From: Caenorhabditis elegans
Taxonomy: Eukaryota > Nematoda > Chromadorea > Rhabditida > Rhabditidae
Assembly: GCF_000002985.6 (NCBI RefSeq)
Contig: NC_003284.9
Span: 5,084,001 to 5,148,000 of the forward strand
Length of the DNA stretch: 64,000 nucleotides
Reading direction: 5' to 3'
This document shows, in pieces, positions 23,038-36,700 of this stretch. The translations under genes were made by a program, and so were the position numbers. Below the pieces are notes generated by a model that was not told where the DNA came from, did no database searches, and was given only the letters and a program-made list of their open reading frames with translations. Position 1 is the stretch's first letter. Each line of letters opens with the position of its first letter.

Positions 23038-24001
23038 TTTCTGGAACTGAGATTTTGTAGATTTTGGTAGACCTTTAGAAAAGGAAATATTAAAATTTAA
23101 AGAAAAAGGTTCAAAACCAACAAAAAAAGGAACGAAATGAAAAGAGCAATCTGATGTTCGAACGCAGATCGCTTATTTTAGGCGGAGCTCCAGAAGGCGG
23201 GGTCTTGTTGGTAAGAGACAAGGATGTCAGAAAAAAGATGACTGGAACAAAACAAAGAGGATTTTGAGATTTTATTCAGAAAAAATATGAACAATTGGCA
23301 ACAGGAATTATTATTGAATTTTTGAAAACAATATAAAACAAAATCGTGACAATCACCACGTAAAATGAATATTCTTGAATTACTGAATTACATACCTTAA
23401 GCAAAAAATGCACAATTGTCATGGCAAAAAGCGAGTAGTGTCGAAATCTTTTCAACTAGAAAAATTGATTACAGAAACAGTCAGGCATGAGAGATTAATG
23501 AGAATCTGTGTACCTGCACGATAGTCCACAATGCTTGTGTCATAGAAACGTGTATGAGTTGAAGTTCTTTTGACAAAAGAAGGGATAAAAAATAATGCAT
23601 GCAAGGATTAGAAAAAAATCTGTCCTGCCAATCTTCTTTTTTGGTGGAAAAAACTTCTTCGAGGAGCACTTTTTTGTGCACTAATATATTGACGAAAGAA
23701 TTGAAAGGACACAACACTTGCAAAACATTTTTTTCAGATTGTGAGTACTTACATTGAATACAAGGAACCTAATTCGGGTCTCTTCTACATATTAATAAAA
23801 TTGACTGGTTTCATTGGAATTGCCTAGGATTGCTTGTATAGCAATAAAGAAAAAGTGATTTTGTAATATTGCCATTTCGTGTCTGATTTAATGCATTGCA
23901 GGAATTGGCCTTGTCTTTTTAGAGTCTTAATGGGTTGGTGCAAAAATGAGCTCTAGAATTTCCTTGTTTTAATTTTTAGTTTTCGGAATACAAAAATCAT
24001 C
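23038..24001. other. Bidirectional promoter region
   Basis: About 960 bases separate two divergent genes. A GC-richer patch with AGGCGGAGC (23180-23188) and GGCGGGG lies about 145 bases upstream of the minus-strand gene and is the likely core promoter. Nothing else is evident. Confidence 0.5.
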
Positions 24002-27000
24002 ATGGAATTTGAAATGGAATCTCTTGAGCGTACACCATTGCTCTCACGGTGAGTTTTTTTTTCTAATTTGTATTTAATAATTAAATACATAAAAATTTTT
24101 ACTTGAAGTGTTTTTAGTATTGTTTTTTTTTAATTTAGAATTGAAAATCTTAAAACATTTTTTTAAAGAAAAAGTTTTAGTGCTTCTGCAAAATAGCCTC
24201 TAATTGTTAAGATACTTATCAGGAAGGTTTTTTAAAATTGCTGAAAGTTTTTTTTTGAGAATGGGAATAGAATGACTTTGCCAAAGTTTCCACTTTTCAA
24301 AAAAGCTTAGATAGGCTTATACGCCGAGAAAAGTGGGATTCTTTCAGGGATTTTTTCTCAGATTGTATCTTAGATTTTGAAAGCTTTTATAACAATTGTA
24401 CATCAATCTAGGCCCTGAAAAAGGTTTTTCGATCCGAAACGTACGTGGACACAGAGCCAGTTATGAAGCGTCAAACTATTCAAATTTCTCTCGTTTAAAA
24501 GTTTATGAAACATTTCTTTGGTTTTGAATTGTACAAATTTATTTACTTTAAAAATCCAAAAATTTAATATTTTGCATTATTTGTGAATCTCTCATTTTCA
24601 TCTGGAAAAGACAAAGTTACCTGTAACTTCTGGATTTCTTATTTGAGATTTTATTTAAAGGTGAGGGACCAAAATATGAGACTTTACCTTTTCCACCCAA
24701 AATTGCCGAATTTCGTAATGAGTCGTTTGTTCAAAAGTTTGGCTAAGTTCTAAAATCTCAAACTTTACCATCTTGTCAGTATCGCAACAGTTGGGGCATT
24801 AAAATTGAATTTATTCTTCTTATAATGATAGAAATATGACAAAATTTTCTTTTCTAATTGCAATAAAAAATTTGAAAATGTTTTATCAGAGTTTTTCAAA
24901 AGTTGTCCCGTTTGTTCAGAAAATTTCAACAATCTGAACTTGAATTGAAAAAAAAAGAAATCTACGGCCACGAAATGTAAAATGTAAAATAATTTCAAAT
25001 TATGACATATATTTTCAAATGAAAGTTTTTGAAAAAAGGATTGAAATGACTTTAAGATCGATTAACTACATTAGCCCAGCTGAAAATTTCCCTCTTTTGG
25101 GAGGAATTTTGGAAAGCTGATAGAACAGCTGTTTTACACTTTTTTCTCGATAAAAAACTCTCCTTTGTTGTCAATTTCAAGATATCAACAATAAATATGA
25201 TTTTAGTCATATATATTTTACTATGCACAAATAATTCGCCCACTCAAATTATTTGATTGAAATTTTTACAACCAGAAACATAAACACACAACGCTAATCA
25301 CTAGACAAACAACCTTTTTATTGAAAGGTGGCTACCAAATTATCGGCCATTAAGGAATCGATGAGCGATAATAGTACTGCACTAGGAATTATCATGATAA
25401 GAAACAGAACTTCTAATTCCCTCCTCCATGATCATATTGATTCACACTTTTTGGTTATTATGAAACAATAGTCTTAGTTTTCAATTGTAATATTTTTTAT
25501 TTAAGAACCATGTCGATGTATGGCAAAGACAAGGCGTATATCGAGAATGAGACAAAGTTTCGAGCAGACAGAGATTACTTGAGCCAGCCTGTCTATCAAC
25601 AAACTGTCTATCGAGAAGGCCCAATTTTGAAACCAGATGTAGAGGTAAGTATAAATATGCTATTTTCACTTTAATCCTTTTCAACAAATTTTAATAGCGA
25701 GTCAGAATATCGAGAAAAAACTAATATTTGCTAAAACCTTAAATTTTGTCAAATTTTCCAAAAAAAAAACTTTCAAGTCAGAAATGAAAGAACAAACCTT
25801 TTTTGGTAAATTTACTGAAAATTAATTTCAAAAAGTTCCCAGCTTTTGTTTTTAAGTTTCCGATTTTTGGAAACCTACAATGTACAACTGAAACACTTTT
25901 TTATACAATATCCATTAAAAAACTAGATATTTATTGACTCAAAATAAAACATTTTGCAACATTTTTTTGAAAAGTTTTATTATGTATTTAGTCATTTGCC
26001 CCGTAGCAATTGTTTTTAATAATTTAGCCTCTGACACCTTAAAGCAAGGTTTTTTTGCGATGTTCCACGTTACGGACAATGTCGTTACTTCATGTATTTT
26101 GAATCCGTAAATGTTAAGGAAAAATAATTTCTGCATATGAAAAACATTAAAAACAATTATTTCCCATTAAATTTTTGTTTATGATTTGATTTTTGACAGT
26201 TTCATGAAATCCACCTCTTATATAAATCCAATATATATAATTTTCCGAAAAACCAACGAAAAACCAAAAATTTTATTGGAAGGCAAATTTTTCACCTGTC
26301 ACGTTTCCTCAATCCCCATTTCCAAAAAAGACAAAATCGCACACGCATATAATTATCAAACCAAACCAAACGCATACATTTTTATTTTTTCGGCAAATTG
26401 AAAATTATAGGGATGCGAACACAAAAATAAAATCAGATTTGAAGCTTCCGGGAATAAAACCAAAAATTTCAGGTTTCAGTGGTAGACGTTGAACCCGTCG
26501 AGTGTACTCCTCACATGTGGGGTCATCCGATGGGACTTTTGAGGTGGTTCCAATTGGTATGGTTATTTGAGGAAATGTAGAAATTGGGAGAAATCGGAAA
26601 GTTTTACAGCTCATGTTTTTTGTGCTTCAATGGCTGGTGCAGATCACTTGCGGAGGGGATGCATGCACCATGATTATGAATGTTTTTGGATATACTGCCA
26701 TGGGGCAGGTAAGCCAATGCTTTTTCGGCTCTCTAAGAGTAAAAAAAGTATAACTTTCCAGCTCTTTGTGCTGGTAATATTCCTTGGACTATCTATGTTT
26801 TGTGGTGTCATCATCCTTCTTTTCGCTCTTAACGCTCATCGTTGCATTCCATCCATCATCATCGCACTGGTAAAGTTTTTTACAACTCACTAAAAACCTG
26901 ATCGTCCGAAATGGAATATGAAAGAAAATTTAAAACGCCAGAAACGGTTCGATTCACAGCGATTGTCAGCCGATTCTTCTTCCATATGACAAAAAATTGT

Positions 27001-28330
27001 GGTTTTCAAATTTTGTCTATGTCTCTTACTCCAAAAACCTCATCAAATTTCAGGAGAAGGTATATGCGATCCTTGGAATTGTGTTCATGTTTATCGCTGG
27101 AATCTTGGGAACCTGGATGGCAGTTTTGGCAAACGACAGGGAAGTAAACTATCAGGGAAGAGGACGAGGTCACATTCAAGGACAATGGATTGCTGCCGCG
27201 GTTTCTTGATTTGGTTGGAACAATTGTCATTTTAATTCGATAATTTCAGGTACTCGAGTTCCTGATGGTCATTGTCTACATCTTTGATTTCATCCTGCAG
27301 CGCCGTGAAGTATGGATAAAACCACAGAATTTGGGTAGTTTGAATGAAATGCAAATAAATTAGTTGCAATTCTAGGCATTACAAAATAGCATAGGTGCAG
27401 ATTACAGCATGAAATTTTTCAGAACTATCCCTTCACTGGAAAGGAATACAAAACCGTCCCGTCACAGCAAACGGTAGGTTAAACTAACTTTTGTGGGAAT
27501 ATTTATGAGAAAATGTCATGAAAAAAACTAGAAAGGATTTAATTACATTTGAATTTCCGCGCAAAATTTCAAATCTCTTTTTACAAAACACAGTTTAAAC
27601 TTATGATAAGTGGTAATAGTTTTCTTTCCGGAAAGTGTTTGAAAGTTTGACAAATAAAGTTATGAGGCTAAGAAAAAAACATACTAGAAAAATCAATAAT
27701 TGTTTTTGCCACAAAATGCAATAATGTAGATTTGAGTGGAAATTTAAAAATAATTTGAAAATTTATAGCTTACCTGCAAAGTTGATAATAAATCATTTAG
27801 AATTTTAGAACAACTCTATACATTTTTCAATTATTCTTGATATATTAAGACTGTTTACTGTCATTTAAGCCAAAAACCTACAGAACCTACCCCCATTTTA
27901 AAGTATAGTTATTCCCAAAAATGATGTTTTTTTAAATTCTTTTAAATGCTTAATTATAATAGACAATCTGTTAAATCATCAATTTTTAAGAAGCGACGTA
28001 ACATTTTTTTGGACTTTGGCTTTAAATGGTCATTTTGTGACTGTAAAACCCATATCGATGTTTTAAATCTTTCTGATCACAATTATAGATTTGACGTCAT
28101 ATTTAACGTTTTAATGTTTTGTTTTCATTTAAACTCATAACCTCTAAAGTGGTTATGACCGGGAGATTGTTTTTTTTTCTAAATTTACAAAAGATAACAG
28201 ACATTATTTATAATTTGCTTAATGCACTCAATTTATCATATAGATTTAATTTCAGGGACCGGGCTCGATGCGTTCGACAACGACCAATACAAAGCGATCT
28301 ACTGATTTCATTTTCCAAGAAACTTTCTAA
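24002..28330 (+). CDS. Four-helix membrane protein, probably MARVEL-like
   Basis: Nine exons join in frame: 24002-24048, 25506-25644, 26473-26556, 26643-26708, 26762-26869, 27054-27200, 27250-27309, 27423-27473 and 28256-28330, giving 258 residues. Residues 1 to about 85 are polar and cytosolic-looking (Tyr- and charge-rich). There follow a weakly hydrophobic segment (about 85-110) and three strong membrane helices: LFVLVIFLGLSMFCGVIILL, YAILGIVFMFIAGILGTWM, and VLEFLMVIVYIFDFILQ. The tail is short, basic and Ser/Thr-rich. Four helices with short loops and both ends in the cytosol resemble MARVEL-domain proteins of membrane apposition and vesicle traffic; this is inference from topology. A second in-frame ATG (25510) sits four bases after the exon 2 acceptor (TTTAAG|AACC), so a trans-spliced shorter form of about 241 residues is possible. 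Confidence 0.85.
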
Positions 28331-28497
28331 TTCTGACCGTCTTCTTCTTTCAAAAAAAAAAAACGTTGTAATGTGCAATTTTGATTTCTCTTTCTTTCAT
28401 CATTATTACTAAATGTTTCCTGTATTTTTCAGATTTTTTATTGGAAAACTTTCACAATAGGTTGTTACAAAGAAGAAAACGAGTAGAAGTTCACGAC

Positions 28498-28503
28498 AAT
28501 AAA
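28498..28503 (+). terminator. Polyadenylation signal of the membrane protein gene
   Basis: AATAAA lies 168 bases after the stop codon at 28328-28330 and before the opposing apl-1 signal, so the two 3' UTRs need not overlap. Confidence 0.7.
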
Positions 28504-28562
28504 ATGTGTGAAACGAAAAAAGTTTAGAAGCATATTGGGATGCAAATTCATCTTTGGACTTC

Positions 28563-28568
28563 TTTATT
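28563..28568 (-). terminator. Candidate apl-1 polyadenylation signal
   Basis: TTTATT on the plus strand reads AATAAA on the minus strand, about 530 bases past the apl-1 stop. The implied long 3' UTR (28550-29099) suits post-transcriptional control, but shorter variants using other signals are possible. Confidence 0.55.
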
Positions 28569-29099
28569 AATACAAATGTTTGTTGACTTTCTTAAGAAAT
28601 AAACTCAGTAAACGAGCAAATCGGAAGACAGAGAGAAGTGTGCATAATAAGACTATCACAAGAAATAGGGTGTATTTCAAGATCGGGGTGGTTAGGAAGT
28701 GTTGAAGAAAAGAATAATGAGTTGGAAAAATAGAAAGGTGATCGGTGCTTCTGAATACTAAAAACACGTGAATTATATTCAATTTAGTTCGTGTGAAACG
28801 GATAGATCGATATCAAAAAATACGAACAACAAGCATGAGTGTCCGGTTTTTGTTGTTATGACGAAACAGCTACGGGGAGAATTGGTTTTGAATTTAATTT
28901 TGAATATTTTTGATAATTTTGTAACACTCACAACTTTTTTATTTGAAGAGAGAGGGAGGGTGGAGGGGAATGGAATTTTGAAATTTTGATGTTATTCAGA
29001 ACAAAAGTTTGAAAAAAGGTGTATCTGAGATAGGAGAATGGATCATTTTGGTGTAAAATTGTTGGTAGTAGTGAGTAAAAAAAGTACGGTCTTGGTGGT
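28569..29099 (-). other. apl-1 3' UTR region
   Basis: About 530 AT-rich bases lie between the apl-1 stop codon and the candidate polyadenylation signal. Open frames here on both strands have no protein-like character. I looked for a perfect let-7 seed match (CTACCTC on the minus strand) and did not find one. Confidence 0.5.
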
Positions 29100-32000
29100 T
29101 TAGGCCTTCGAGTCGAAGAATGAGTACGTCGGGTTTTCATAGCCATTGACTTGCATTCCAGCGACATGACGCTCCTCTGGTGTGTAGACGTCTACCTCGA
29201 TGAAACCGCGCATGGCACGGCGACGACGAGCGTTGGTGATGGCAAAGGCGATGATGCAGATAGCGGTGATGAACATCGCCGATGCCAGGACGTATGGTTG
29301 GAAGACGCTGGACGCTGAACGCTCGACTTCTGGTGATTGGATGAGCTTGTCGTGGCGGTAGAATGAGGCTGGCTCATCGATGATCGGCTCAATGTCGACA
29401 CGAAGCTCTTTGATGTTTTTCTGAAAAATGCAAACAATTAAATTAATATGAAGATTGGAAACCCTTACGTCTTCATCTTCATCAGATTCGGATGAAGTGG
29501 ACGAGGAAGAGTCCTCATCATCGTCCTCATCATCAGTTTGTACTGATGTTTCCACCAATTTTGGAGCCTTCTTCTCCTCTTCTATTGTGACCTTGATCTG
29601 AAAGTTCCATAAATTACAGATAAACTTTCAGAATTTTTTCAACGCCTACCTCCTTTGGCTTGATGTCAACAACCTTGACCTTCTTCTTCATGTCAGGTGT
29701 CTTCTTAACTTGCTCATCATCTTCATCCTCGTAATATTCATCAGCTTCCTCCTCGGAGTCAGATGCTTCGGTTGGGAGAACCTTAGCATTGTCGGTTTCC
29801 TTGACTGGCTTGGCGGTGGTTGTTGGAGCCTTCACGTCAAGTTTGGCGCTGAAAAACGCTTGTAATGAATGCTATGGAAAAGCGGAGTCTTTCTTACTTT
29901 TTGCTGAACTCATCATCGTGGATGATTGGAGTGAGTTCACTGTCCTCAACTGAGATATCTGGTGACACCTCGTCTCTGTAGTCCTTCCAGTAGGTGACTG
30001 CAATTGGACGGACATATTTCTCAAGATCTGGGAAGTCGCGAAGCATCGCAAGAGTTCCGTTGATGCGAAGATCGATGTAGCTAAATAAATTTTAGTTTAA
30101 TCAGGAATGTTTGATTCTATTACCGAAGCCGATGAATAACGGTTGGCTTGTATGCGGCAGCTTCCTTTGAATCGGCCTTCAGCAAGTGACGGTATCTGTT
30201 CAAAGTGTGCATGCGATCCTTCTCCTCTGCACGGATGTAAGCCTTAAGAGATTGGAGAACAGAGTGCTTGTTTGGCTTGTTGACGTGAGTAGCGAGAGCT
30301 TGACGATAATCGTGTGTAGCCTGAAAAAACACATTATTTAGTTTATGTTGTCTTACTTCGCCTAAGTTCTTACATCTCTCTTCTTCTCGTTAAGCATTGC
30401 CTGAACACGCTCCTCATGAACCGCCTCGATCTCCTTTCGCATTCTCTTGTGCTCTTCTTCGAGCGAAGAAACGGTCTTCTGGAAGCGGGCGTTCATTTGA
30501 GACTTGAACTTCTCGGCTCCCTTTGGATCCTTGGCCTTTTGCTCGTTGTATCTCGTCTCCAAATCTCCCCACTCCTTCATCACCTGAATATTCATAGTTT
30601 GTGTCATGCAATAATTTTTAATTAAAAGTCTTTTTTAACTTCAAAGAAGATTCAATTTGCGAAAGTGGTATCTAATACTAATTCCATAGTCTTCCCTTAA
30701 ATCATTATCCACTTGATCTCACCTTGTCAACCTTCTTTCTGTGCTTCTCATCCATTCTCATTTCTGCCTTCTTAAAATCGTCGTGCTCGTTGGTCCAGTT
30801 GGCAATCTTGAAGTATGGATCTTGGGAACTTGGTTCCTCTTCGTCCTTCTCGTCGGCTGAAAATAAAAAATATAATCTTTAATTAGAAAAAAGAATTATC
30901 GTTTCTTACACTCTTCTGAGTAATCATCCTCATAAGCATCATCCTCATCGTCGTCGTCGTCTTCGTCTTCTTTAGTTTTTTGAACATCAGTCTTGTTCGT
31001 TTCTGCAGAGAAAAAAAATGATGAATGATCTACTTTCCGTTAATCCCTCTACTTAATGTTTTTATTTCCACCGTACTAAGTCATATCATCTTATGACACT
31101 TACAACTGACTCATCTGGAAACTGTCATGGTAACTTACGGTCATTTGGACAGCAGACGAATTCAACACCGGTGAACATGTCGAGTGCGCATGGCTCAAGA
31201 ACGGCAAATGATCTGACAATCATATCCTTGTTGCCCTTGGACTTCTTGGTCTTGCACTGCTTTCCAGCTTCATCCTTCCAGTGCTGGTAGTCGTTGCATT
31301 GGTCGCGCGAGTTGACGTGCGAGAATTGACAGTCGTGCGGGACTTGAAGAGCTTCCGAGTGGAATTCTCCGTCTGTAACGGGGGGAATGAGATTAAAAAT
31401 CAGTTTCTAAATATCTTTCTCAATTTCCCTTTTCACTAGATATTTAATTGACACGGAAACTCATAATTTATTTTCAGTGAGCTTTCTTAAAAGAAACGCA
31501 AAAAAGCTGACATCCAGCTTCTTGTCATAGTATTATTTGATGTATTACAACTCACCAATGCAATGGTACGGTCTGACACTGTGAGTCCACTTGCATGGCG
31601 ATCCTTCCTCGCGGCACCAGTCGGAGATGCTCACTTCGTGCGAGTATTCGACGATGTTGGTGATGTTCATGGATGGATAAGCCTGAAACGAGATTTGATT
31701 CGTTACATTTCTTGTGTCCCCATTTCTTAGAAATGTGTACAACTACCAACTTGAGAAACTCATGTGTGCAATCGAGTCGCGTGTTCAACTTCACCTCCCC
31801 ATGGGACTAACCGACGGGAGGTCCTTACTCAAATTTACGCCTTGTTGGGAGAGAAAAAGAAGCACGCGGGGAATGTGTATATCTTTGCTCTATGTCTGTT
31901 TTGTTTCCGGAACAATCTATGAGAAGCAGCAAAAAATCCCTGAAGGATTGGAAGTTTTGTGAAAGCCAGAGAACCATGGTTGTTTAAAGTTTAATTGTCT

Positions 32001-32864
32001 TCCTTGCAATGTTGGTCCTATCCCTATTTCAATTGTATTTGTGACATTTGTGACTACACGGAGCAAGACTTAGAGCATGAAAACGCCAAATTAAATGTTT
32101 GCAAAAAAGGCGTAAACTTTTATTGAAAATTGCTTGATTGTGTTCAACCCAAAACCATACAAAACAATACCTTGCGGCAGTACTTGAGGATGTCAAGTTT
32201 GCCAGAGAAGCAGGTGGCATATCGTTCATCATCAGTCTTCCATGATCCCTCTTCGGTCATATACTGGTTGCGGTATCCACATGAAAATGCGACCATTGGA
32301 ATGAACTTCTCATGTCGCTTGCTGCCTGCTGGGGAACCCTGCAAAAATATTTTGCAATTGGCACTTGAGTGGGGGTGCTTGAGAGCTGTGAGATTGAGTC
32401 TTGATTGCTTTTCGACAAGTTAGGCTATTATAATATGTTCATGTAAGACTTCCAACAGTATGCAAAATATGTAATCCATTCTCTGAACATTGCCCTTTTA
32501 CCCCCAGAGACCAGAAAGTCTAATAAAGTGCACTTGCATTATTCAATTTTGTTCGTTTTCGTTGCTAGGAAATAGAACATCTAGTCGAGAGTTCTAGTCA
32601 TATATAATCTTAGATTAGTTCTGATTAAAGTGATTACACAATAAGCATCTTTGATCAAAATATTGAGTTCTTTAACAAAAATAACTTTGGTTTTCTAAAT
32701 GCCAGTCGTATGACTGGTCGGGTGGTTTCAATCAATTTGGTGTTACGAGTCAGTGGGAATCGACCCGCGCAAACCCCTTTGCAATTAAACAAACATACCT
32801 CTGCGTAAACTGTGGCGACAAGAATCGGTATAAGTAAGCCAATCATTAGTTTACCCACCGTCAT
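29100..32864 (-). CDS. apl-1: APL-1, amyloid-precursor-like protein
   Basis: Twelve exons (32799-32864, 32171-32338, 31556-31682, 31139-31372, 30910-31002, 30723-30856, 30374-30583, 30124-30320, 29898-30080, 29650-29848, 29469-29597, 29100-29420) join to 686 residues, the known APL-1 length. Exon 1 encodes exactly the 22-residue signal peptide. Residues about 23-200 form the cysteine-rich E1 domain (growth-factor-like and copper-binding subdomains). An Asp/Glu-rich stretch follows at about 205-240. The helical E2 domain is at about 240-430, then an acidic linker. One membrane helix lies at about 623-641, followed by RRRR and a cytosolic tail with YENPTY at 674-679, the conserved endocytosis and adaptor-binding motif. 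No amyloid-beta-like sequence spans the membrane and there is no Kunitz domain. APL-1 is essential for larval moulting and survival. TTTTTCAG two bases before the ATG fits SL1 trans-splicing. Confidence 0.98.
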
Positions 32865-33588
32865 GGCTGAAAAAATGTCTGAATTAGAAAAAAATATAGG
32901 TCAATCTGTTGAAAAGAAAAGAGGGAAATGTTTTAGGAATTGAAAAAAAAAACATTGTGGAAGAGTGCAAGGATGTAATGATGATGAGTATTGTGCGTAA
33001 AGTTGAAGTGATATCGTATAGTGGAGCGACTTTTATGACCCTCCCCGTTTCAACCAAGAACTGAGAACATTTGGGTTGCATGACATGACGTTTCGGATCA
33101 GATCAGCCGCATCCAAAATTGGAATGAAGGAATTAGTAAATTGAAGAAATGGGGGGAAATGGCTGTGTAGCATCACACACACTCGGGAAAGCAGCGCCGA
33201 CGACAAATCACGGTAATGATAAAAGTGAACGTGGGTAGAGGGTACAATCGATAAATTACAAAAGAAGATTGATAGAAACACGATGAAGAGATGGAGTATG
33301 ACGAAATGAAAACAGACATCGCTCTCACAAGGGCAAACATACAAGTAGTTCTCTTCCACAAAACTTTTGAAGTGAAGTATGTACACATCATACTGCCAAA
33401 AATGGGTATGGAAACAAGCACAAGAATTCTGAACTTTTGAAGATTGATAGACAGATATAAGGAACCAAAGAGCTCAAACACAAGAAGGAAACGGAACCAA
33501 AAAGGAACAAGGAAGAATGTTTAATTTTTTGTCAACTTTTCAATGTTGATTCGTCGATTTTGTGGTTTTTTCTTTATCTCGTTGTGCC

Positions 33589-33792
33589 ATGTCGAATGAA
33601 ACCCTGAGGCCTCCCTCCGTCGAAATTCAGGCACCTAAAACCCAATTATCGTTCAATGTCGATGCTCCGAAGATGCCGAGATGGTTGTTGCAAGCAGACA
33701 CAAAGAAGAAGAGAAAAGGAGGATGTACAAATGAAAAAGAGCATCAGCAACAGGAGCAGCACAAAAAACTAAACAAGGTTAGCTCTTCCTAA
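33589..33792 (+). CDS. Possible short gene or first exon, 67 aa
   Basis: From the ATG at 33589 the frame encodes 67 residues. It starts SNETLRPPSVEIQAPK, continues through MPRWLLQADTKKKRKGG, and ends in a Gln/Glu/Lys-rich tail. Base composition and codon use look more like coding sequence than the surrounding frames. An AAG|GTTAGC donor-like site at about 33778 could send it to a further exon; otherwise it stops at 33792. It lies about 725 bases upstream of apl-1 on the opposite strand. No family is recognised, and it could be chance. Confidence 0.3.
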   Translation: MSNETLRPPSVEIQAPKTQLSFNVDAPKMPRWLLQADTKKKRKGGCTNEKEHQQQEQHKKLNKVSSS

Positions 33793-36700
33793 ACAAGATT
33801 AGAGATGAAGAAGAGAGACTTAGAGACTTGTAGAAGAATGGATACTGTACTTGGAAACTTTTTTTTCTCCTATTTGATTTAGATTTTTATCAAAGTTCTA
33901 TTCACTCTATCTGTTTTTGATTCAAGGATGGATGAAAAAAATGTGGATCGGGAAACATCGGAGAAGATTACTCAAAAACGCAGTGTCAACATTGGGAGAA
34001 GATATTTGATATTTTAAATATATTTGATGTCGGAAAACGAATGCCTTCCGCAGTTGGTTTAACTTTGCCTCTGCACACACTCTGGGTGGCGTTGATAAGG
34101 TGAGAACATTAAAGAGTGAGCTGCGGGCAGAATAAGGGAAGCTGGGCGGAGCTAGAGCAGAAATGGGGCGTTCTTGACCAGTTTGCCAAACTGCATGAGG
34201 TTTATCAAAGGATAAAGGATAAATAAGTAAATAGAAATAATAATAACATCCGATAGATCGTCTCTAAGAAGAGGAACGGGAAATTTGGAAAGAGGACGCA
34301 GAAGCACCGTTTTTGGAAACCATAGATATTGCTAATGCTCATGTGATGCACCTGACATCAAAATTGAAAACCCATTTTCAAAAAAAAAACAGGAAATATC
34401 AAAATCTATGGAAATCCGCTCCACTGTCTGAATGTTTTTCAAACGGATGTTCAAAGAGCAAAAGTAGACAGGAAGCAATATGACCTTTTTCCGCTTGACA
34501 TTTACATTTTCGTGGTTTGAACTCTGTAAGATACTCGCTGAGCACTTTGTAACTTCATCTCACTACGTGGGGTTTTTAATAACTAAGTTAGTCGAAGATT
34601 TTCAAACCAGTTTTGAAAACATTTCAAAACCGCAACTTGAAGGTTGTAAAATTGCACACTTCCGAGCATTAAATGCCAGATTTGTCTTTATGAGATTTTG
34701 GTGCTGATGTTTGCGTTGAGCTCTAATTTGATAAACTTTAAGATGAAGAAAACGGATGACTTTTGTAGGGATTGTTTTCTGCATGACTGATTGGAATGCT
34801 GAACCGGTTGATTTTTTTCTGTGTCGGGGGGTTTTTTTGTAATCATAGGACAAAACAATCAAACGTTGGAATGTAGAAAGGTCATCCTTATAATCAAAAT
34901 TTGATATAAAAAATCACTAATAATTTTGGCAACTTGTTTCCAGAAACTTTTACTTGCCTTCGTTTCTGATGCTTTCTGAGCTTTTTTATTTTATGAAGAT
35001 ACATTCCATGCGTACATTTGCAGAAGGGGCCCCCGGAGACAACTTGCGACTTCAAACATCTATATTCTAAATTCAGACCAACATCCAACATCATGAATAT
35101 GTATCATAACTAACAGCTCTCACGTACTCGATTAAAGAAGAAATAAAAAGAAACTATAATAGGAAAATTTTCGTTTTTGGAAATACATATTTTGGATATA
35201 AAAGGAAGTAATGATAAATTACTGACCGACTTTTTATGACCATCAATCACAAGTCGGTTTCACTGGGATCTATGAAATTTTCAATCAGAAGAACAATGCA
35301 CCACGCGACAACAACGACAAAGAAATCAATCAAAAAAAACCATGATCGGACGGTAGTTGATGAGAACTGCATGAAGTGTGAGAAAAGCAGAGAGGTATGG
35401 GAGACAAAAAGGTGGTGGTGACGCCCCCTACCGCCTAAAATACAGTACTAAATTTGAAGAGATTCACCAGAGAAGCAGAGATTATTAGAGAAAGAGGTGC
35501 ATGGATGGATCGGTCTCTCTGCGGTCGGAGAGTGGTGGCGGCGGCAAGGGTCCTAACCGGTTCTGCGGTTGGTTGGACAACACTATGGTGATGCCCTCCT
35601 CTTTCACACAAACTTCTATGAGTGTCTTCTCAAATGTATACGTACGGAAGCTTTTACCTCCTGTTGTGAGGGCTTCAAATTATGAATGTTTTAACTATTC
35701 GGTCTAGGTTGATACTGAAGATCAAAAATTGTATTGTGAAGTAGATTAGAAGATTAAATGTGAACTACGGTCTGTGAGGAAATGATAAAAAGATCTTTCC
35801 TATGATATTTCCTAATAGTGGAAAATTTTGTTATTTTGAGTCAAAAAACAGTGGAAACTCTGTAGTCCAATTTTTTTTAAATTGTCGATGAAAACAATTT
35901 TTTTCATCCAGTTCTATGCTTTAGTTATGTCTAAAGTGTTGATATTACAATATTGTAGAGGATAGAACATGCAAAATCAGTTTACGTTTCTCAAAAAGCA
36001 AACTCGATTTTCACCAATATTTGACTCGAAATAAAAAATGTTTTTGACATTCGGTTAATTTAGCATGATAGAAAAAGGTTTTTAATTATTTCCTCACATG
36101 TCGTACTTCACCGTTAGAACAAAAATAATGTACTATTTCAATACCAGGTGGAGAAAATTGGTACTTTCTTTCAACTTGACATGAAATGTTAGCAACTATT
36201 ATAGAATAATGTGATATAATTTCAAAAATTTAGTTTTTTGTTAGATGAAACCTAGAGTACAACAACTAGAATGTAACATGACATTTGAAATGTTGCCGTG
36301 TCACATGTAGGAACAAGCTCGAGCTTATTCAAGCGGTGGGAAATATGAGCCTCGGAACAAATGCGACACCTTTCCGCACTTCACGCTGCAGGTACCCCCT
36401 TCCCATATAATTGAATTGAACTTGAGTCAAGTGTCGGATTAGGAACACGACTAAATTATCCTATCGCATTTTGGTCGGGGTTGATTGACCATCGAAAATT
36501 AAAAAAAAATGTAAAAAAACCCTCAAAAATCACAAATTATTCTACAGGATTTAAAGGGATAAGCTGCCATTCGTACGAGGAAGCAAGTATGTTGCTTTTT
36601 GAAATGATTGATAATAAATTCGAGCTAGATATGTAGAAAGAAAAAGCGAAAAAGCAATTCTCCAGGGAAAAATCATTCTTGGAATAAAGAAATCTAGGAG

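Noticed and set aside
28569-29099. let-7 microRNA sites in the apl-1 3' UTR.
   Set aside because: No perfect CTACCTC seed match on the minus strand was found by eye; imperfect sites cannot be judged without a search.
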